From Ramlibacter tataouinensis (GTDB lineage: Bacteria; Pseudomonadota; Gammaproteobacteria; Burkholderiales; Burkholderiaceae_C): a stretch of 64,000 nt of DNA. Every line of letters begins with the position of its first letter. Positions within the stretch are counted from its first letter, which is position 1. The stretch lies in NCBI GenBank assembly GCA_002427815.1, contig DIZF01000007.1, positions 36,707 to 100,706 on the forward strand, read 5' to 3'. This document shows positions 8,973 to 17,792 of the stretch, in pieces. The position numbers were made by a program, and so were the translations under genes. Under the pieces are notes generated by a model. That model did no database searches. It saw only the letters and a list, made by a program, of their open reading frames with translations, and had not been told where the DNA came from.

Positions 8973-10085
8973 ATGACCCAGCTTCCCGCCCGCTACGACC
9001 ACGTCGGCAGCTTCCTGAGACCCAAGTACCTGCTGGACGCGCGCGCACAGAAAGCCAGCGGCGAGATCAGCGCCGAACAACTGCGTGCCGTCGAGGACAA
9101 GGCCATCACCGAGATCGTCAGGTTCCAGGAGGACGTGGGCCTCAAGAGCATCACCGACGGCGAGTTCCGCCGCACCTATTTCCACATCGACTTCCTGGAG
9201 CAGCTCGGTGGCGTCAAGACCGACATCCCGGTCACCATCAGGAAGCCCGATGGCACCGAGGAACTGGCGCCGCCGGTGATGCGCGTGATTGACAAGGTGC
9301 GCCACGCCAAGGACATCCAGCTGGCGGATTTCAAATACCTCAAGAGCCAGGTCAGCGCGGGCCGCACACCCAAGGTCTGCATCCCGTCGCCGACCATGCT
9401 GCATTTCCGCGGCGGGCGCGCCGGCATCAGCAAGGAGGCTTATCCGGAGCTGGAGCCCGCCTTCTACGACGACGTCGCCAAGGCCTATGGCGACGAGCTG
9501 CGCTCGCTGGCCGCCGCCGGCTGCACCTATGTGCAGATGGACGACACCAACCTGGCCTATCTGTGCGACGAGAAGATGCGCGAAGCGGCGCGCCAGCGCG
9601 GCGACGATCCCAACGAACTGCCGCACCGCTACGCCAAGTTCATCAACAAGGTGGTGGCGCAAAAGCCCGCCGGCATGCTGCTGGCCATGCACCTGTGCCG
9701 CGGCAACTTCAAGAGCACCCATGCCGCCAGCGGCAACTACGAGCCGGTGGCCGAGGCCCTGCTGAAGGAAATGAACCTGGACGCGTACTTCATGGAGTAC
9801 GACGACGAACGCTCGGGCGACTTCAAGCCGCTGCGCTACCTGCCCAAGGGAAAGACCGTGGTGCTGGGCCTGGTGACGACCAAGTTCGACAAGCTGGAAA
9901 GCAAGGACGAGCTCAAGCGCCGGATCGAGGAAGCCGCAAAGTACGCGCCGCTGGAACAGCTGGCCCTGTCGCCGCAATGCGGCTTCTCCAGCACCGTGCA
10001 CGGCAACAAGATCGCCGTCGAGGCGCAGCGCAACAAATTGCGGCTGGTGATCGAGACGGCGCAAGAGGTGTGGGGCGATTCTTAG
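8973..10085 (+). CDS. Cobalamin-independent methionine synthase-like methyltransferase (MetE C-terminal type)
   Basis: A 370-residue single-barrel protein of the MetE catalytic (C-terminal) family, similar in size to YxjG-type stand-alone homologs. The zinc ligands of MetE are all recognisable: His-240 and Cys-242 (MHLCRG), Glu-275 (FMEYDDE) and Cys-336 (SPQCGFS). It is therefore probably an active zinc-dependent thiol or homocysteine methyltransferase. ATG 8973 after a GAGGAA ribosome binding site is 58 bases beyond vanB, so cotranscription is likely. VanAB releases formaldehyde rather than a methyl group, so the connection may be C1 recycling or a separate methyl donor. The donor is not determinable here. 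Confidence 0.82.
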   Translation: MTQLPARYDHVGSFLRPKYLLDARAQKASGEISAEQLRAVEDKAITEIVRFQEDVGLKSITDGEFRRTYFHIDFLEQLGGVKTDIPVTIRKPDGTEELAPPVMRVIDKVRHAKDIQLADFKYLKSQVSAGRTPKVCIPSPTMLHFRGGRAGISKEAYPELEPAFYDDVAKAYGDELRSLAAAGCTYVQMDDTNLAYLCDEKMREAARQRGDDPNELPHRYAKFINKVVAQKPAGMLLAMHLCRGNFKSTHAASGNYEPVAEALLKEMNLDAYFMEYDDERSGDFKPLRYLPKGKTVVLGLVTTKFDKLESKDELKRRIEEAAKYAPLEQLALSPQCGFSSTVHGNKIAVEAQRNKLRLVIETAQEVWGDS

Positions 10086-10121
10086 TTAGCCAAGCCTTAT
10101 GCGCTAACACCCGAATCAGAT

Positions 10122-10670
10122 CTATCGCTTTCGAACTGGAGCGGTACGCCCCTTCTTCAGCATTACTGCTGCGACTCGGAAGAGATCAGGAATATCGACC
10201 CGACCGTCTGGGCGGTAGGAAAGCATCCCTATTTTTTTCATCGCAGTAGCCAAAAGTTCCAGCTGATTTCCGCGCGCCCTCGGAGGAAAGGGCGGCAAGA
10301 AGCCAGTCTCAGAGTCAGCAGCAGCCGTCAAGATCAGCTTCACCGTATTCGTTTCCGACCAGCGTTCATAGATCGCTTCTACCGTACAGGGGACCATGAG
10401 TCCTGCAAGTGGTGCAAGCGCTCTCTTCACCCAGGGGTACTCGATACCGAGCTGATCAACACGTACCTTCGACGCTTCCCGCACGCCTTGCCGTATACCC
10501 TCTGCCGAGATTGCTTGGTTTGGCGGAGCCTGATCGAAATTTTCCGCCTCTGCGAACAACTTCAAGAAGCTTCTTGGAGTCACCTTACCCATCGCATCGC
10601 CAAGATGCTTATAGGGCCGTAAGCGCCCAGGGAACACATGTTGACCCGAGGGCTTGTTGGTAGGAGCCTC
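10122..10670 (-). pseudogene. C-terminal remnant of a larger protein, interrupted by IS66
   Basis: About 180 residues are open on the minus strand. The first 15-25 codons of the frame run through the IS-flanking inverted repeat and look non-native, while FPGRLRPYKHLGDAMGKV onwards has normal protein composition. No start codon or ribosome binding site fits, so I read it as the tail of a longer gene whose 5' part was removed when the IS66 element arrived. Base composition is clearly poorer in GC than the van genes. I do not recognise the family; the helix-rich tail ending in a K/R-rich KKGRTAPVRKR is all that can be described. Confidence 0.5.
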
Positions 10671-10695
10671 GTGTCCGCTTAACTTACGCGGACAC
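10671..10695. repeat. Perfect 8-bp inverted repeat at IS66 left side
   Basis: Arms GTGTCCGC and GCGGACAC surround a 9-base centre, TTAACTTAC. It abuts the tnpA start at 10696. It could be part of the IS end or a hairpin limiting readthrough from outside into the transposase genes. Confidence 0.5.
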
Positions 10696-11076
10696 ATGAA
10701 CACTTACGGGGTCGATTTGATGGGGCGCCGGCGGCGCCGGCGGCACAGCGCGCAGTTCAAGGCCGCTGTGATCCGGGAGTGCATGAAGCCGGGCGTGTCG
10801 ATTGCGGCGGTCGCTCTGGCGCACGGGCTCAATGCCAACATGCTGCGCAAGTGGGTGATCGAAGCCGAGCATAAGGCCCCCGAGAATGCGCCGGCGATCG
10901 AAGCGGCAGATGCACCAACGATTCAGCCCGGGTTCGTGCCGTTGGCATTGCCGGCCCCGCCTGCGCAGCAAGAGATCCATATTGAACTGCAGCGTGCAGG
11001 AACGTCGGTCAAGATCGTCTGGCAGGCTGCGGCCGCTGCGCAGTGCGCTGCCTGGCTGAGGCAGTGGCTGCGGTGA
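10696..11076 (+). CDS. tnpA: IS66 accessory protein TnpA
   Basis: A 126-residue IS66 OrfA. It has a basic start (MGRRRRRRHSAQFKAAV) and a helix-turn-helix of the transposase_8/IS66 OrfA type (GVSIAAVALAHGLNANMLRKW), then a variable linker and a conserved tail. ATG 10696 opens MNTYGVDLMG. The stop overlaps the GTG start of tnpB (GTGA), the usual IS66 coupling. It probably assists DNA recognition by TnpC. Confidence 0.88.
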   Translation: MNTYGVDLMGRRRRRRHSAQFKAAVIRECMKPGVSIAAVALAHGLNANMLRKWVIEAEHKAPENAPAIEAADAPTIQPGFVPLALPAPPAQQEIHIELQRAGTSVKIVWQAAAAAQCAAWLRQWLR

Positions 11077-11405
11077 TCCGCGTCGATGCGATCTGGCTGA
11101 GCACCGCGCCGCTGGACATGCGCGCGGGCACGGACACAGCACTGGCCCGAGTCGTTCAGGTCTTCGGCGCTGCCCGCCCGCACCATGCGTACTGCTTTGC
11201 GAACCAGCGCGCCACCCGAATGAAGGTGCTGGTGCACGACGGGGTGGGCATCTGGCTGGCTGCGCGCCGGCTCAATCAAGGCCGCTTCGCCTGGCCCAAG
11301 GACGGCGGCAGCCAACTGGTGCTCACGCGCGAGCAGCTCGATGCGCTGGTGCTGGGGCTGCCGTGGCAGCGAATTGGCGAGGCCGGTGTGATCCGGGTAT
11401 TGTGA
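11073..11405 (+). CDS. tnpB: IS66 accessory protein TnpB
   Basis: A 110-residue IS66 OrfB read from GTG 11073 (IRVDAIWLSTAPLDMRAG...). It matches the family pattern of a short compact protein with GRFAWPKDG near the C-terminal third. The frame could begin earlier at 11043, but the GTGA overlap with tnpA fixes the likely start. Length is close to the usual 115 residues. Its molecular role is not well understood. Confidence 0.88.
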   Translation: MIRVDAIWLSTAPLDMRAGTDTALARVVQVFGAARPHHAYCFANQRATRMKVLVHDGVGIWLAARRLNQGRFAWPKDGGSQLVLTREQLDALVLGLPWQRIGEAGVIRVL

Positions 11406-11471
11406 TCCGGCGGCGCAATCCGTGCATTTGCTGATGCGTGCGGCGCAGCTGCTGGGCGATACTGCACGCCG

Positions 11472-11750
11472 ATGCTTGAGGCGACGACGATTGACCGGCA
11501 ACAGCTCGACGAACTGAACGTCGAGCAACTGCGCGAGCTCGCGCAGCGGCTGATCAAGCAGCACACGCGCGCCGCGGGCGAAATCAAGTGGCGCGACGCC
11601 AAGATCGACAAGCTCACCTTCGAGCTCGCCCAGCTCAAGCGAGTCCAGTTTGGCGTCAAGAGCGAGCGGCTCAACGCCGAGCAGCGCGCCATGTTCGATG
11701 AGGCCGTGGACGCCGACATCGCCGCCCTTGAGGAGCAGCTACTGCGGTAA
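11472..11750 (+). pseudogene. tnpC: IS66 transposase TnpC, N-terminal stump
   Basis: Ninety-two residues of a protein that is normally about 500. What remains is the N-terminal coiled-coil with the signature KLTFELAQLKRVQFGVKSERL. The zinc-finger and DDE catalytic domains are missing. The frame ends at a stop directly after EEQLLR, and the following sequence is unrelated, so the rest was deleted. No function is expected. Confidence 0.85.
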
Positions 11751-11841
11751 TCTCCATATCGGTCGCCTCTTTCGGTGAGTGGAACATCGCACCTTCCACT
11801 GTGGCACTTAGATGCCGTCTCGTTAAGGGGCGACCATCCCA

Positions 11842-12642
11842 TTAACCTCGGCCCAAAGCAGCCATGGGATTGACTTCGATGACGTCCCCGAGGTCGCTCC
11901 CCGCAGTGACCCCACCATCCACAGCCAGAATCTGGCCAGTGACGAACGCCGCCTCTTCGGAAGCGAGAAAGGCCACCGCCTGCGCGATCTCGTCGGGCTG
12001 GCCGTAGCGCTTGACCTGCAGCACCCGCTCCCAGCCCTCCCGCGAGGCTGCGGAAAGCACCTTGCGCGACATTGCGCTTTCAACCGGACCCGGCGCCACG
12101 GCATTGACGGTGATCTTGTGCCTCGCTAGCTCGATCGCAAGCACACGGGTCATGGCGTGCACAGCTCCTTTTGTGCCCGCGTAGGCACCACGCCCGGCCA
12201 ACCCGTAGTGGCCCACCACCGAACCCATCATCACGATGCGGCCGTAACGCGCCGCAATCATGTGGCGCGCAACGGCTTGTGTAAAGAGAAAAACGCCGGT
12301 CTGGTTGGTTGCTATCAAGCTGTTCCACTCAGCCAGCGTCGTTTCCAGAAAGGGCTTGATGATGGCAAATCCGGCGTTGTTGACCAGAATGTCGATGCGG
12401 CCGAACTGCAACATGACTTCGGCGACGCAACGTTGAACCTGCGCTTGATCCGAAACATCGGCAACCAACGCCAACGCCTCATGGCCCGCCGTTCGTATTT
12501 GTCGGGCCGTTTGCTCGGCACGGTCCTGATCGCGGTCTACGGCGACAACGCTGGCGCCCGAACGCGCCAATCGACCGGCGATTGCCTCGCCAATGCCGGC
12601 ACCGGCACCCGTGACTATCGCAACACGTCCATTGAATTCCAT
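11842..12642 (-). CDS. Short-chain dehydrogenase/reductase (FabG-like)
   Basis: A 266-residue classical SDR. The NAD(P)-binding TGAGAGIG is at residues 11-18, NNAG at 88-91, and the catalytic set is Ser-141, Tyr-154 and Lys-158 (YAGTK). Asp-36 after the second strand suggests NAD preference. It is the last gene of the operon that starts with the CaiB gene at 19028, 47 bases after dctM. It probably oxidises a hydroxy acid or hydroxyacyl-CoA taken up by the TRAP system. The substrate is unknown. Confidence 0.87.
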   Translation of the reverse strand: MEFNGRVAIVTGAGAGIGEAIAGRLARSGASVVAVDRDQDRAEQTARQIRTAGHEALALVADVSDQAQVQRCVAEVMLQFGRIDILVNNAGFAIIKPFLETTLAEWNSLIATNQTGVFLFTQAVARHMIAARYGRIVMMGSVVGHYGLAGRGAYAGTKGAVHAMTRVLAIELARHKITVNAVAPGPVESAMSRKVLSAASREGWERVLQVKRYGQPDEIAQAVAFLASEEAAFVTGQILAVDGGVTAGSDLGDVIEVNPMAALGRG

Positions 12643-12689
12643 AATGCACCTTTCATTGAAGCAGCCTCAGGGGATCGACCGCCAAACAA

Positions 12690-13985
12690 CTACCCGCCCA
12701 TGACAAGATTTGGCAGCCACAAAACCAGTTGGGGGAAGAGCGTGAGCAACAGCAGCAGAAAAATCAGCATGGCGATAAATATCAGGGATTCGCGAGCCAC
12801 CGCTATAAGTGGTATCCGTGCAATTGCGGAGGTAACGAATAGATTTAGGCCGACAACCGGATTCAATAGTCCGATCATGAGGGTGAGAGTCATGACGACG
12901 CCGAGATGCACCGGATCCACGCCGATCTTTGTCAAAGCAGGAAAAAAGATGGGAACCGTAAGCAGTATCAATGGAACCGGCTCCATCAAGCATCCCAATA
13001 TCAGCAACGCCACATCGACGATCAATAGAATCACAACGGGACTGTCGCTAAACGAAAGAAACACCAGCATCAGCTTCGGTCCCATCTGTTCGGCAGTGGC
13101 CACGAAACCAAGAAGCGTGGCGCCCGCGATCGTGAGCATGATGGCGGCAGTAGAGCTGCCCATATTGATGCAGATGCGGTAGCAGTCCTTGAGGCTCAAC
13201 TGGCGATACACGCCCACGGACAGCAGGAGCGCATAAGCGACGGCTAGAACTGCGGCCTCCGTGGGGGTCGTCAATCCGGTGAAGATGCCTCCGATGACGA
13301 TGAGGGGCATCAACAGCGCAGGGAGGGATAGCCAAAAACTCAGCGCGAGTTCACGCAGAGAAGCCCGGCGCTCTACGGTATAGCCGCGCCTCTTGGCGAC
13401 CCAGTACGTCGCCGCCATCAATACGATGCCCATCAGCACACCGGGAACGGCTCCCCCAAGGAATAGTCTTCCGATGGAAACCCCAGCGATGCTGCCGATC
13501 AAGACAAAAGGGATGCTGGGCGGAATGATGGGCCCGATCGTTGCGGCCGCCGCAGTCACCGCGGCCGCGAATGCTGCAGGAAACCCGACCTTTACCATGG
13601 CGGGAATGAGTACCGACCCCGTCGCTGCCGCGTCGGCAACCGCCGAGCCCGACATGCCGGCCATTATCATGTTGACCACAATGTTGACATGAGCGAGCCC
13701 ACCGGTAATCCAGCCGACTAAGGCCGTGGCGAACCGGACGATTCGTGCCGTAATGCCTCCAGCGGACATGATCTCGCCGGCCAGCATGAAGAGCGGCACG
13801 GCGAGAAGAGCAAACGAATCCACCCCGTAGAGCATCTTCATTGGCAAGATGGCCAGCGGCAGTGCGGTCGGGCTACCCGCGTGTACAAGTAAATAGACCA
13901 AGCTGCTGGCGATCATCGCCAAACCGATGTGCATCCCGACGGCCATGCAGCCCAGCATGACGGCAAATAGGAGAAACAAGCTCAT
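12690..13985 (-). CDS. dctM: TRAP transporter large permease (DctM family)
   Basis: A 431-residue, about 12-TM permease that couples sodium gradient to uptake of a carboxylate delivered by DctP. Family marks include GMSGSAVADAAATGSVLIP and IGPIIPPSIPFVLIG. Its start overlaps the dctQ stop by four bases. Length is normal. It belongs to a complete P-Q-M set (14736-12690), so the transporter is probably functional. Codon GC is visibly lower than in the liv and van regions. Confidence 0.92.
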   Translation of the reverse strand: MSLFLLFAVMLGCMAVGMHIGLAMIASSLVYLLVHAGSPTALPLAILPMKMLYGVDSFALLAVPLFMLAGEIMSAGGITARIVRFATALVGWITGGLAHVNIVVNMIMAGMSGSAVADAAATGSVLIPAMVKVGFPAAFAAAVTAAAATIGPIIPPSIPFVLIGSIAGVSIGRLFLGGAVPGVLMGIVLMAATYWVAKRRGYTVERRASLRELALSFWLSLPALLMPLIVIGGIFTGLTTPTEAAVLAVAYALLLSVGVYRQLSLKDCYRICINMGSSTAAIMLTIAGATLLGFVATAEQMGPKLMLVFLSFSDSPVVILLIVDVALLILGCLMEPVPLILLTVPIFFPALTKIGVDPVHLGVVMTLTLMIGLLNPVVGLNLFVTSAIARIPLIAVARESLIFIAMLIFLLLLLTLFPQLVLWLPNLVMGG

Positions 13986-14473
13986 GGCACCGCCTTCGAC
14001 AGCGGCGGATGCGTTTCATTTCCGCGAAGCAGGGTGATCACGTCGACGCACAGATAAATGGCCATGATGAAAGATCCCGCGACCACCGGGAAATAGAAGA
14101 CCGGTGTGGGCCACCCGAGCGAAGCCGAAAGCAATGGCCAGAATCGAGACAGCAATGGGACGCCCTGCAAGGTCACCACCATCAAGACCGTGATCATGGC
14201 GATGTCAACCGCAATGCGAACCGCTCGGCGCAAGCGCGTCGGAAGGGCATTTACCAGAATATCGATGCGGAGGTGTTCGCCGCGCTGGGACGCGACGATC
14301 GACCCGAAAAAGGTCAAGTAGATGAGGTCTAGCCGAGCCAGTTCCTCCGTCCACTCGAACCCAGCGTCCATGAATCGCGAGATAACCTGGAGCAGTGTGA
14401 GCGCCACCATGCCGGCAATCAAGAACGCTGTGACAGCCTCGAACAGCGAGCGCGTGACCTTCCTGATAGTCAT
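13982..14473 (-). CDS. dctQ: TRAP transporter small permease (DctQ family)
   Basis: A 163-residue four-helix membrane protein. I chose ATG 14473 because a strong AGGAGGAGT precedes it; the frame extends 14 residues further without a ribosome binding site. Typical DctQ features are RFMDAGFEWTEELARL and RGEHLRIDILVNALP. It forms the permease complex with DctM and overlaps its start. Confidence 0.9.
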   Translation of the reverse strand: MTIRKVTRSLFEAVTAFLIAGMVALTLLQVISRFMDAGFEWTEELARLDLIYLTFFGSIVASQRGEHLRIDILVNALPTRLRRAVRIAVDIAMITVLMVVTLQGVPLLSRFWPLLSASLGWPTPVFYFPVVAGSFIMAIYLCVDVITLLRGNETHPPLSKAVP

Positions 14474-14605
14474 TACTCCTCCTAAAATACCGAACCCAGA
14501 TTTGGACCGCACCACCGACCACTACGGCCCCGTCTCAGGACATTTGGCCACTCACGAAGGAGCGCAAAGCGCTTGCGCCTTTGCCCCGCCCCGTCACGAT
14601 CAGGA

Positions 14606-14624
14606 CCTCACCGCACGGGTGAGG
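14606..14624. promoter_or_regulatory. Hairpin between dctP and dctQ
   Basis: A stem CCTCACC (14606-14612) and GGTGAGG (14618-14624) with a 5-base loop, within the 262-base dctP-dctQ gap. No T-run follows, so it is more likely an mRNA-stabilising or attenuating hairpin that favours the receptor transcript. The rest of the gap holds a near-palindrome GCGCAAAGCGCTTGCGC at about 14564-14580 and no gene. Confidence 0.4.
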
Positions 14625-14735
14625 TGGGCCGCGCCCGAATTCCTGGGTTCCACCCTGGGTCGGCACCCGCCGGATGCCTGCTGCAACGGCCCTCCCACGG
14701 GCCGGGCCTGGCGCAAACCTGTTGTGAGGCCATGA

Positions 14736-15818
14736 TTAATGCACCGCCTGCACCTTTTCATAGACACCGGGCCCCCACACCTTGGGCATGAAATCCTTCC
14801 ACACGTTCTGGGTTGCCGCGCGGTACGCCTTCAGATCGGGGCGAATGAATATCATGCCCTTGCTCTTGAGCAGGTCGATATACACCTGCTCCTTGGAGAC
14901 ATACTCGCTCTCGATTTCCTTGCCAATTTCCTGCCAGGTGTCAGTGAATATCTTTTGCTGTTCCTTCGACATCAAATTAAACGCCGCATCATTCATCAAC
15001 AGAAAACGGAAGGGCCTCACATGGTCGGTCGCGATGACATATTTTTGAACTTCGAATAAGCTGTTCGATACGATCAGTTCGTAAGGATTCTCCTGCGCGT
15101 CAATGGTGCCCTGCTGAAGTCCGGTGAAAACCTCCGGCCAGGCCATGGGTACCGGGCTGGCTCCCAAGGCTTTCCATGTCGCAAGATAAATCGGCGCTTC
15201 CATCACGCGGATCTTGAGGCCCTTCAACTGGGCAGGAGTCCGCGCCGGGGTGGCCTTGGTCGTGAGTTCGCGGGGGCCGAAGTACACATAGTCCAAGAGC
15301 CGAAGCCCGCCGCTTTCCTTAAGCACCCGATCCTTCCAGCTCTGCCCAATCTCTCCCTGCAATACCTTCTTCGCATGATCGTTGTCCCGGAACACATAAG
15401 GACCCCAAATGGCATCGAGGTAGGGCATTAGCGTCAGCCCGAGCAGACCCATCTGAACCGACCCGACGCGCATTCCTTCAAGTACGTCTTTTTCGCCTCC
15501 GAGCGCCCCACCGGCGAACACTGTGACTTTCACCGCACCCGCGGTTCGCTCTGCCACGAGGTTGGCGAACTTCTGCTCGAATTTCGCGTAGATGCCCTGA
15601 GCCGGCTGGATTTCGGCAAATTTGTACTCGATGACTTTCCCCGCCGGCTTTGTTTGCGCAGACACTGCACCGCTGTACGCCGACAAGACGAGGACTCCGC
15701 CCAGCGCGAGGGCTGCATTCCGAATGAAGCCGCGCCGCGCCGCCCCTGCCAATGCAGCGAGCCGCCTGCCCGCGCCGGCAGCACTGCTGTGAAGAATATT
15801 CGGCATCTGCTGTTCCAT
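14736..15818 (-). CDS. dctP: TRAP transporter periplasmic receptor (DctP family)
   Basis: A receptor of about 360 residues that captures a carboxylate in the periplasm. ATG 15818 follows AAGGAGA. A second ATG at 15869, also with AGGAG, would lengthen the N-terminus by 17 residues. Either way an export signal precedes mature TKPAGKVIEYKFAE; the RRGFIRNAALALGG stretch looks Tat-like. The conserved ligand arginine is probably in LKGLKIRVMEAP, and AWPEVFTGLQQGTIDAQENP is the family signature. It serves the DctQM pair downstream in the same operon. Confidence 0.9.
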   Translation of the reverse strand: MEQQMPNILHSSAAGAGRRLAALAGAARRGFIRNAALALGGVLVLSAYSGAVSAQTKPAGKVIEYKFAEIQPAQGIYAKFEQKFANLVAERTAGAVKVTVFAGGALGGEKDVLEGMRVGSVQMGLLGLTLMPYLDAIWGPYVFRDNDHAKKVLQGEIGQSWKDRVLKESGGLRLLDYVYFGPRELTTKATPARTPAQLKGLKIRVMEAPIYLATWKALGASPVPMAWPEVFTGLQQGTIDAQENPYELIVSNSLFEVQKYVIATDHVRPFRFLLMNDAAFNLMSKEQQKIFTDTWQEIGKEIESEYVSKEQVYIDLLKSKGMIFIRPDLKAYRAATQNVWKDFMPKVWGPGVYEKVQAVH

Positions 15819-15929
15819 AGCTGATCTCCTTGTTCCGAGCACTGTTGATAACCGGTAGAACGATTTCATGATGAGTCTCCTTTTTTGTTTCAGACGCTTT
15901 CCTGGTACCCCGTACAACGATCTCAAACG

Positions 15930-16790
15930 TCACTCGCCCGCGACGCGCGCCAGTAACTGGCGCGCCTTGTCAGCAACCGGATAGTCGATCATGAACCCAT
16001 CGATCGATACCGCCGCGAGGCCGGAGCGCTCGGCCGCCTCGAACGCGGCGACAATGCGCCGGGCCTGAGAAACGTCCTCGGCCGATGGAGTGAATACGGC
16101 GTTGACCACCTCGACCTGGGCGGGGTGGATGCAGCATTTGCCGCGATAGCCCAGTCCCCGAGCCCGGATGCTTGTTGCGCGCAACGCCTCGAGGTCCTTG
16201 ATATTGGTGAAGGCCGTATCCATGGGGGCGGCAATGCCGGCTGCGCGCGATGCGCAGGCAATCGCGAAGCGTGCTTGTGCTGTGGCTCCGGCGCCGTCCT
16301 CCAGATCAATGCCGAGATCCGCCGCCAGATCGACGGCGCCGAAGATGAGCCTGCGAAGGCGACGCGAGGACTTGGCGATTTCGGCGACAGCTTCCAAGCC
16401 GCGCGCGGTTTCGACAATTCCCGTCAGGGTGATGCCACCTTGCGGGAGTTCGCGCGTCGCCTCCAGTTGCGTCATGACCCAGTCAATCATCCGGATCTCT
16501 TCAGCCGACTCCACCTTTGGCAGCACAACGCCGAATATGCCTGGAACACAGACAGCGAGAATGTCGGAGTAGCAGTAAGGAGTGGTCGACGCATTGACGC
16601 GTACCCAGGTTGGCAAGGCACGAGGTTTCGCAACAATCTGGGCAATGGCCGCGCGCGCCGAAAGCTTCTCGCTGATGGCCACGGCGTCTTCGAGATCAAG
16701 GATGACACCATCAGCCCCGGACAGGTAGGCCTTGTCGATTTTTCGTTCGCTCGTGGCGGGAACAAACAACAGGGATCGGGAGGAAATCAT
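15930..16790 (-). CDS. CitE-like HpcH/HpaI family acyl-CoA lyase
   Basis: A 286-residue member of the citrate lyase beta/malyl-CoA lyase family. It has the N-terminal RSLLFVPATSERKIDKA, the acidic LDLEDAV at about residues 31-37 and the PKVES loop at about 91-95. GIVETARGLEAV carries the metal-binding glutamate, and RGKCCIHPAQVEVVN marks the C-terminus. Such enzymes cleave malyl-, citramalyl- or related beta-hydroxyacyl-CoA into acetyl-CoA plus an oxoacid. It overlaps the SMP-30 gene stop by four bases. With CaiB in the same operon, activation of a hydroxy acid followed by cleavage is a reasonable inference. Confidence 0.85.
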   Translation of the reverse strand: MISSRSLLFVPATSERKIDKAYLSGADGVILDLEDAVAISEKLSARAAIAQIVAKPRALPTWVRVNASTTPYCYSDILAVCVPGIFGVVLPKVESAEEIRMIDWVMTQLEATRELPQGGITLTGIVETARGLEAVAEIAKSSRRLRRLIFGAVDLAADLGIDLEDGAGATAQARFAIACASRAAGIAAPMDTAFTNIKDLEALRATSIRARGLGYRGKCCIHPAQVEVVNAVFTPSAEDVSQARRIVAAFEAAERSGLAAVSIDGFMIDYPVADKARQLLARVAGE

Positions 16791-17746
16791 GCCACTCCTT
16801 GCGTTGGGGCTGCGACGGTCACAGCGTCTGGCGACCGGTGTGAATGCATGACCCGACCTGCCACAGGAACGCGCGCGACCAGCACTTGGCCCAGCCCCGA
16901 ATCTGTCATGTAGAGCGAGCGCATGTCATCCCCGCCAAAGGCGATATTGGTTACGAGATCGCTGCCGCAGCTGTTGACACGGTACAGCGGCTCGCCACGC
17001 CGGCTGAAAATCCATACTGCGCCCATGCCCGGTTGGGCGACGGTGAGTCCGCCGTCCGCGGTCAGAGCGAGGCCGTCCGGGCCAATGCCACCCCCCGAGA
17101 ACTGAAGCATGTTCCCGACCGCAGTGACGCCCCCATCGTTCATCAGGGCCAGATGCCAAACGGCGTTGGCATTGGTCATCGCCACGTAAAGCACCGTTTC
17201 ATCCAGATTGGTAACGACACCGTTCGGGTTGATGCCGGAATCGAGCAGGCATTCAAGGCGCCCGGATGGCGTCACCCGGAACACCCGGCCCGTCGGATCC
17301 TGGTACCCGGTACGCCCCTGGTCGGTGAAGTAAAGGTCGCCATTCTCGGCAAAAAACAGGTCGTTCACACCGCTGAAACGCTCCGAATACCGCCGTTCTA
17401 TGATGGGCATCACCTTGCCCGATTTCGGGTCGAGCTCCATGATCCCGTTGCGGTAGTCGGAGATGAAGATTCTCCCGTCCGCACGAATCTTGAGACCGTT
17501 GGGCTCGCCGTCGTACTCGGCGACCAGTTCGACACGTTTCTGGGGGGAAATGCGAAACACTCGCCCGAAAGGGATATCCGTGACGTAGAGGTTGCCCTCG
17601 CGATCAAAGGAAGGCCCCTCCAGGAAACTGTGTATCGGCTTGCCGCCGCGCCGGGCGTCAGACCATGAAGAACGTCTTACCTTCCGGAACTCCGCGGGAA
17701 TCTCCGCAAAGACTTCGCTGCTGATGGGCTCGGGCGGGGCAAACAT
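16787..17746 (-). CDS. SMP-30/gluconolactonase family protein
   Basis: A 319-residue six-bladed propeller lactonase. Motifs include FLEGPSFDREGNLYVTDIP with the metal-ligand glutamate, RFSGVNDLFFAENGDLYFTD with the Asn/Asp ligands, and GINPNGV. The start at ATG 17746 follows GGAG. No signal peptide is present, so it acts in the cytoplasm. It would hydrolyse a lactone intermediate before CoA activation and CitE-type cleavage. The true lactone is unknown. Confidence 0.85.
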   Translation of the reverse strand: MFAPPEPISSEVFAEIPAEFRKVRRSSWSDARRGGKPIHSFLEGPSFDREGNLYVTDIPFGRVFRISPQKRVELVAEYDGEPNGLKIRADGRIFISDYRNGIMELDPKSGKVMPIIERRYSERFSGVNDLFFAENGDLYFTDQGRTGYQDPTGRVFRVTPSGRLECLLDSGINPNGVVTNLDETVLYVAMTNANAVWHLALMNDGGVTAVGNMLQFSGGGIGPDGLALTADGGLTVAQPGMGAVWIFSRRGEPLYRVNSCGSDLVTNIAFGGDDMRSLYMTDSGLGQVLVARVPVAGRVMHSHRSPDAVTVAAPTQGVA

Positions 17747-17792
17747 GGGCTTAGCTCTCCTACTTAATCATTAACGCGCAGTGATCGGGCCA

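Larger units (their letters stand above)
10671..11750 (+). mobile_element. Truncated IS66-family insertion sequence
   Basis: Gene order tnpA-tnpB-tnpC is that of IS66. Only the leucine-zipper-like N-terminus of TnpC survives, so the element cannot transpose by itself. The left side begins at or near a perfect inverted repeat, GTGTCCGC (10671-10678) and GCGGACAC (10688-10695), 25 bases before tnpA. The right boundary is set where the TnpC frame stops at about 11750. No matching right end was found in the next 90 bases. The element separates the van region from the CaiB/TRAP operon and probably marks an island edge. Confidence 0.85.

Noticed and set aside
10083..10108. GTTAGC-N12-GCTAAC dyad as terminator after the MetE-like gene
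   Set aside because: Only six base pairs with a 12-base loop and no T-run; too weak to call.
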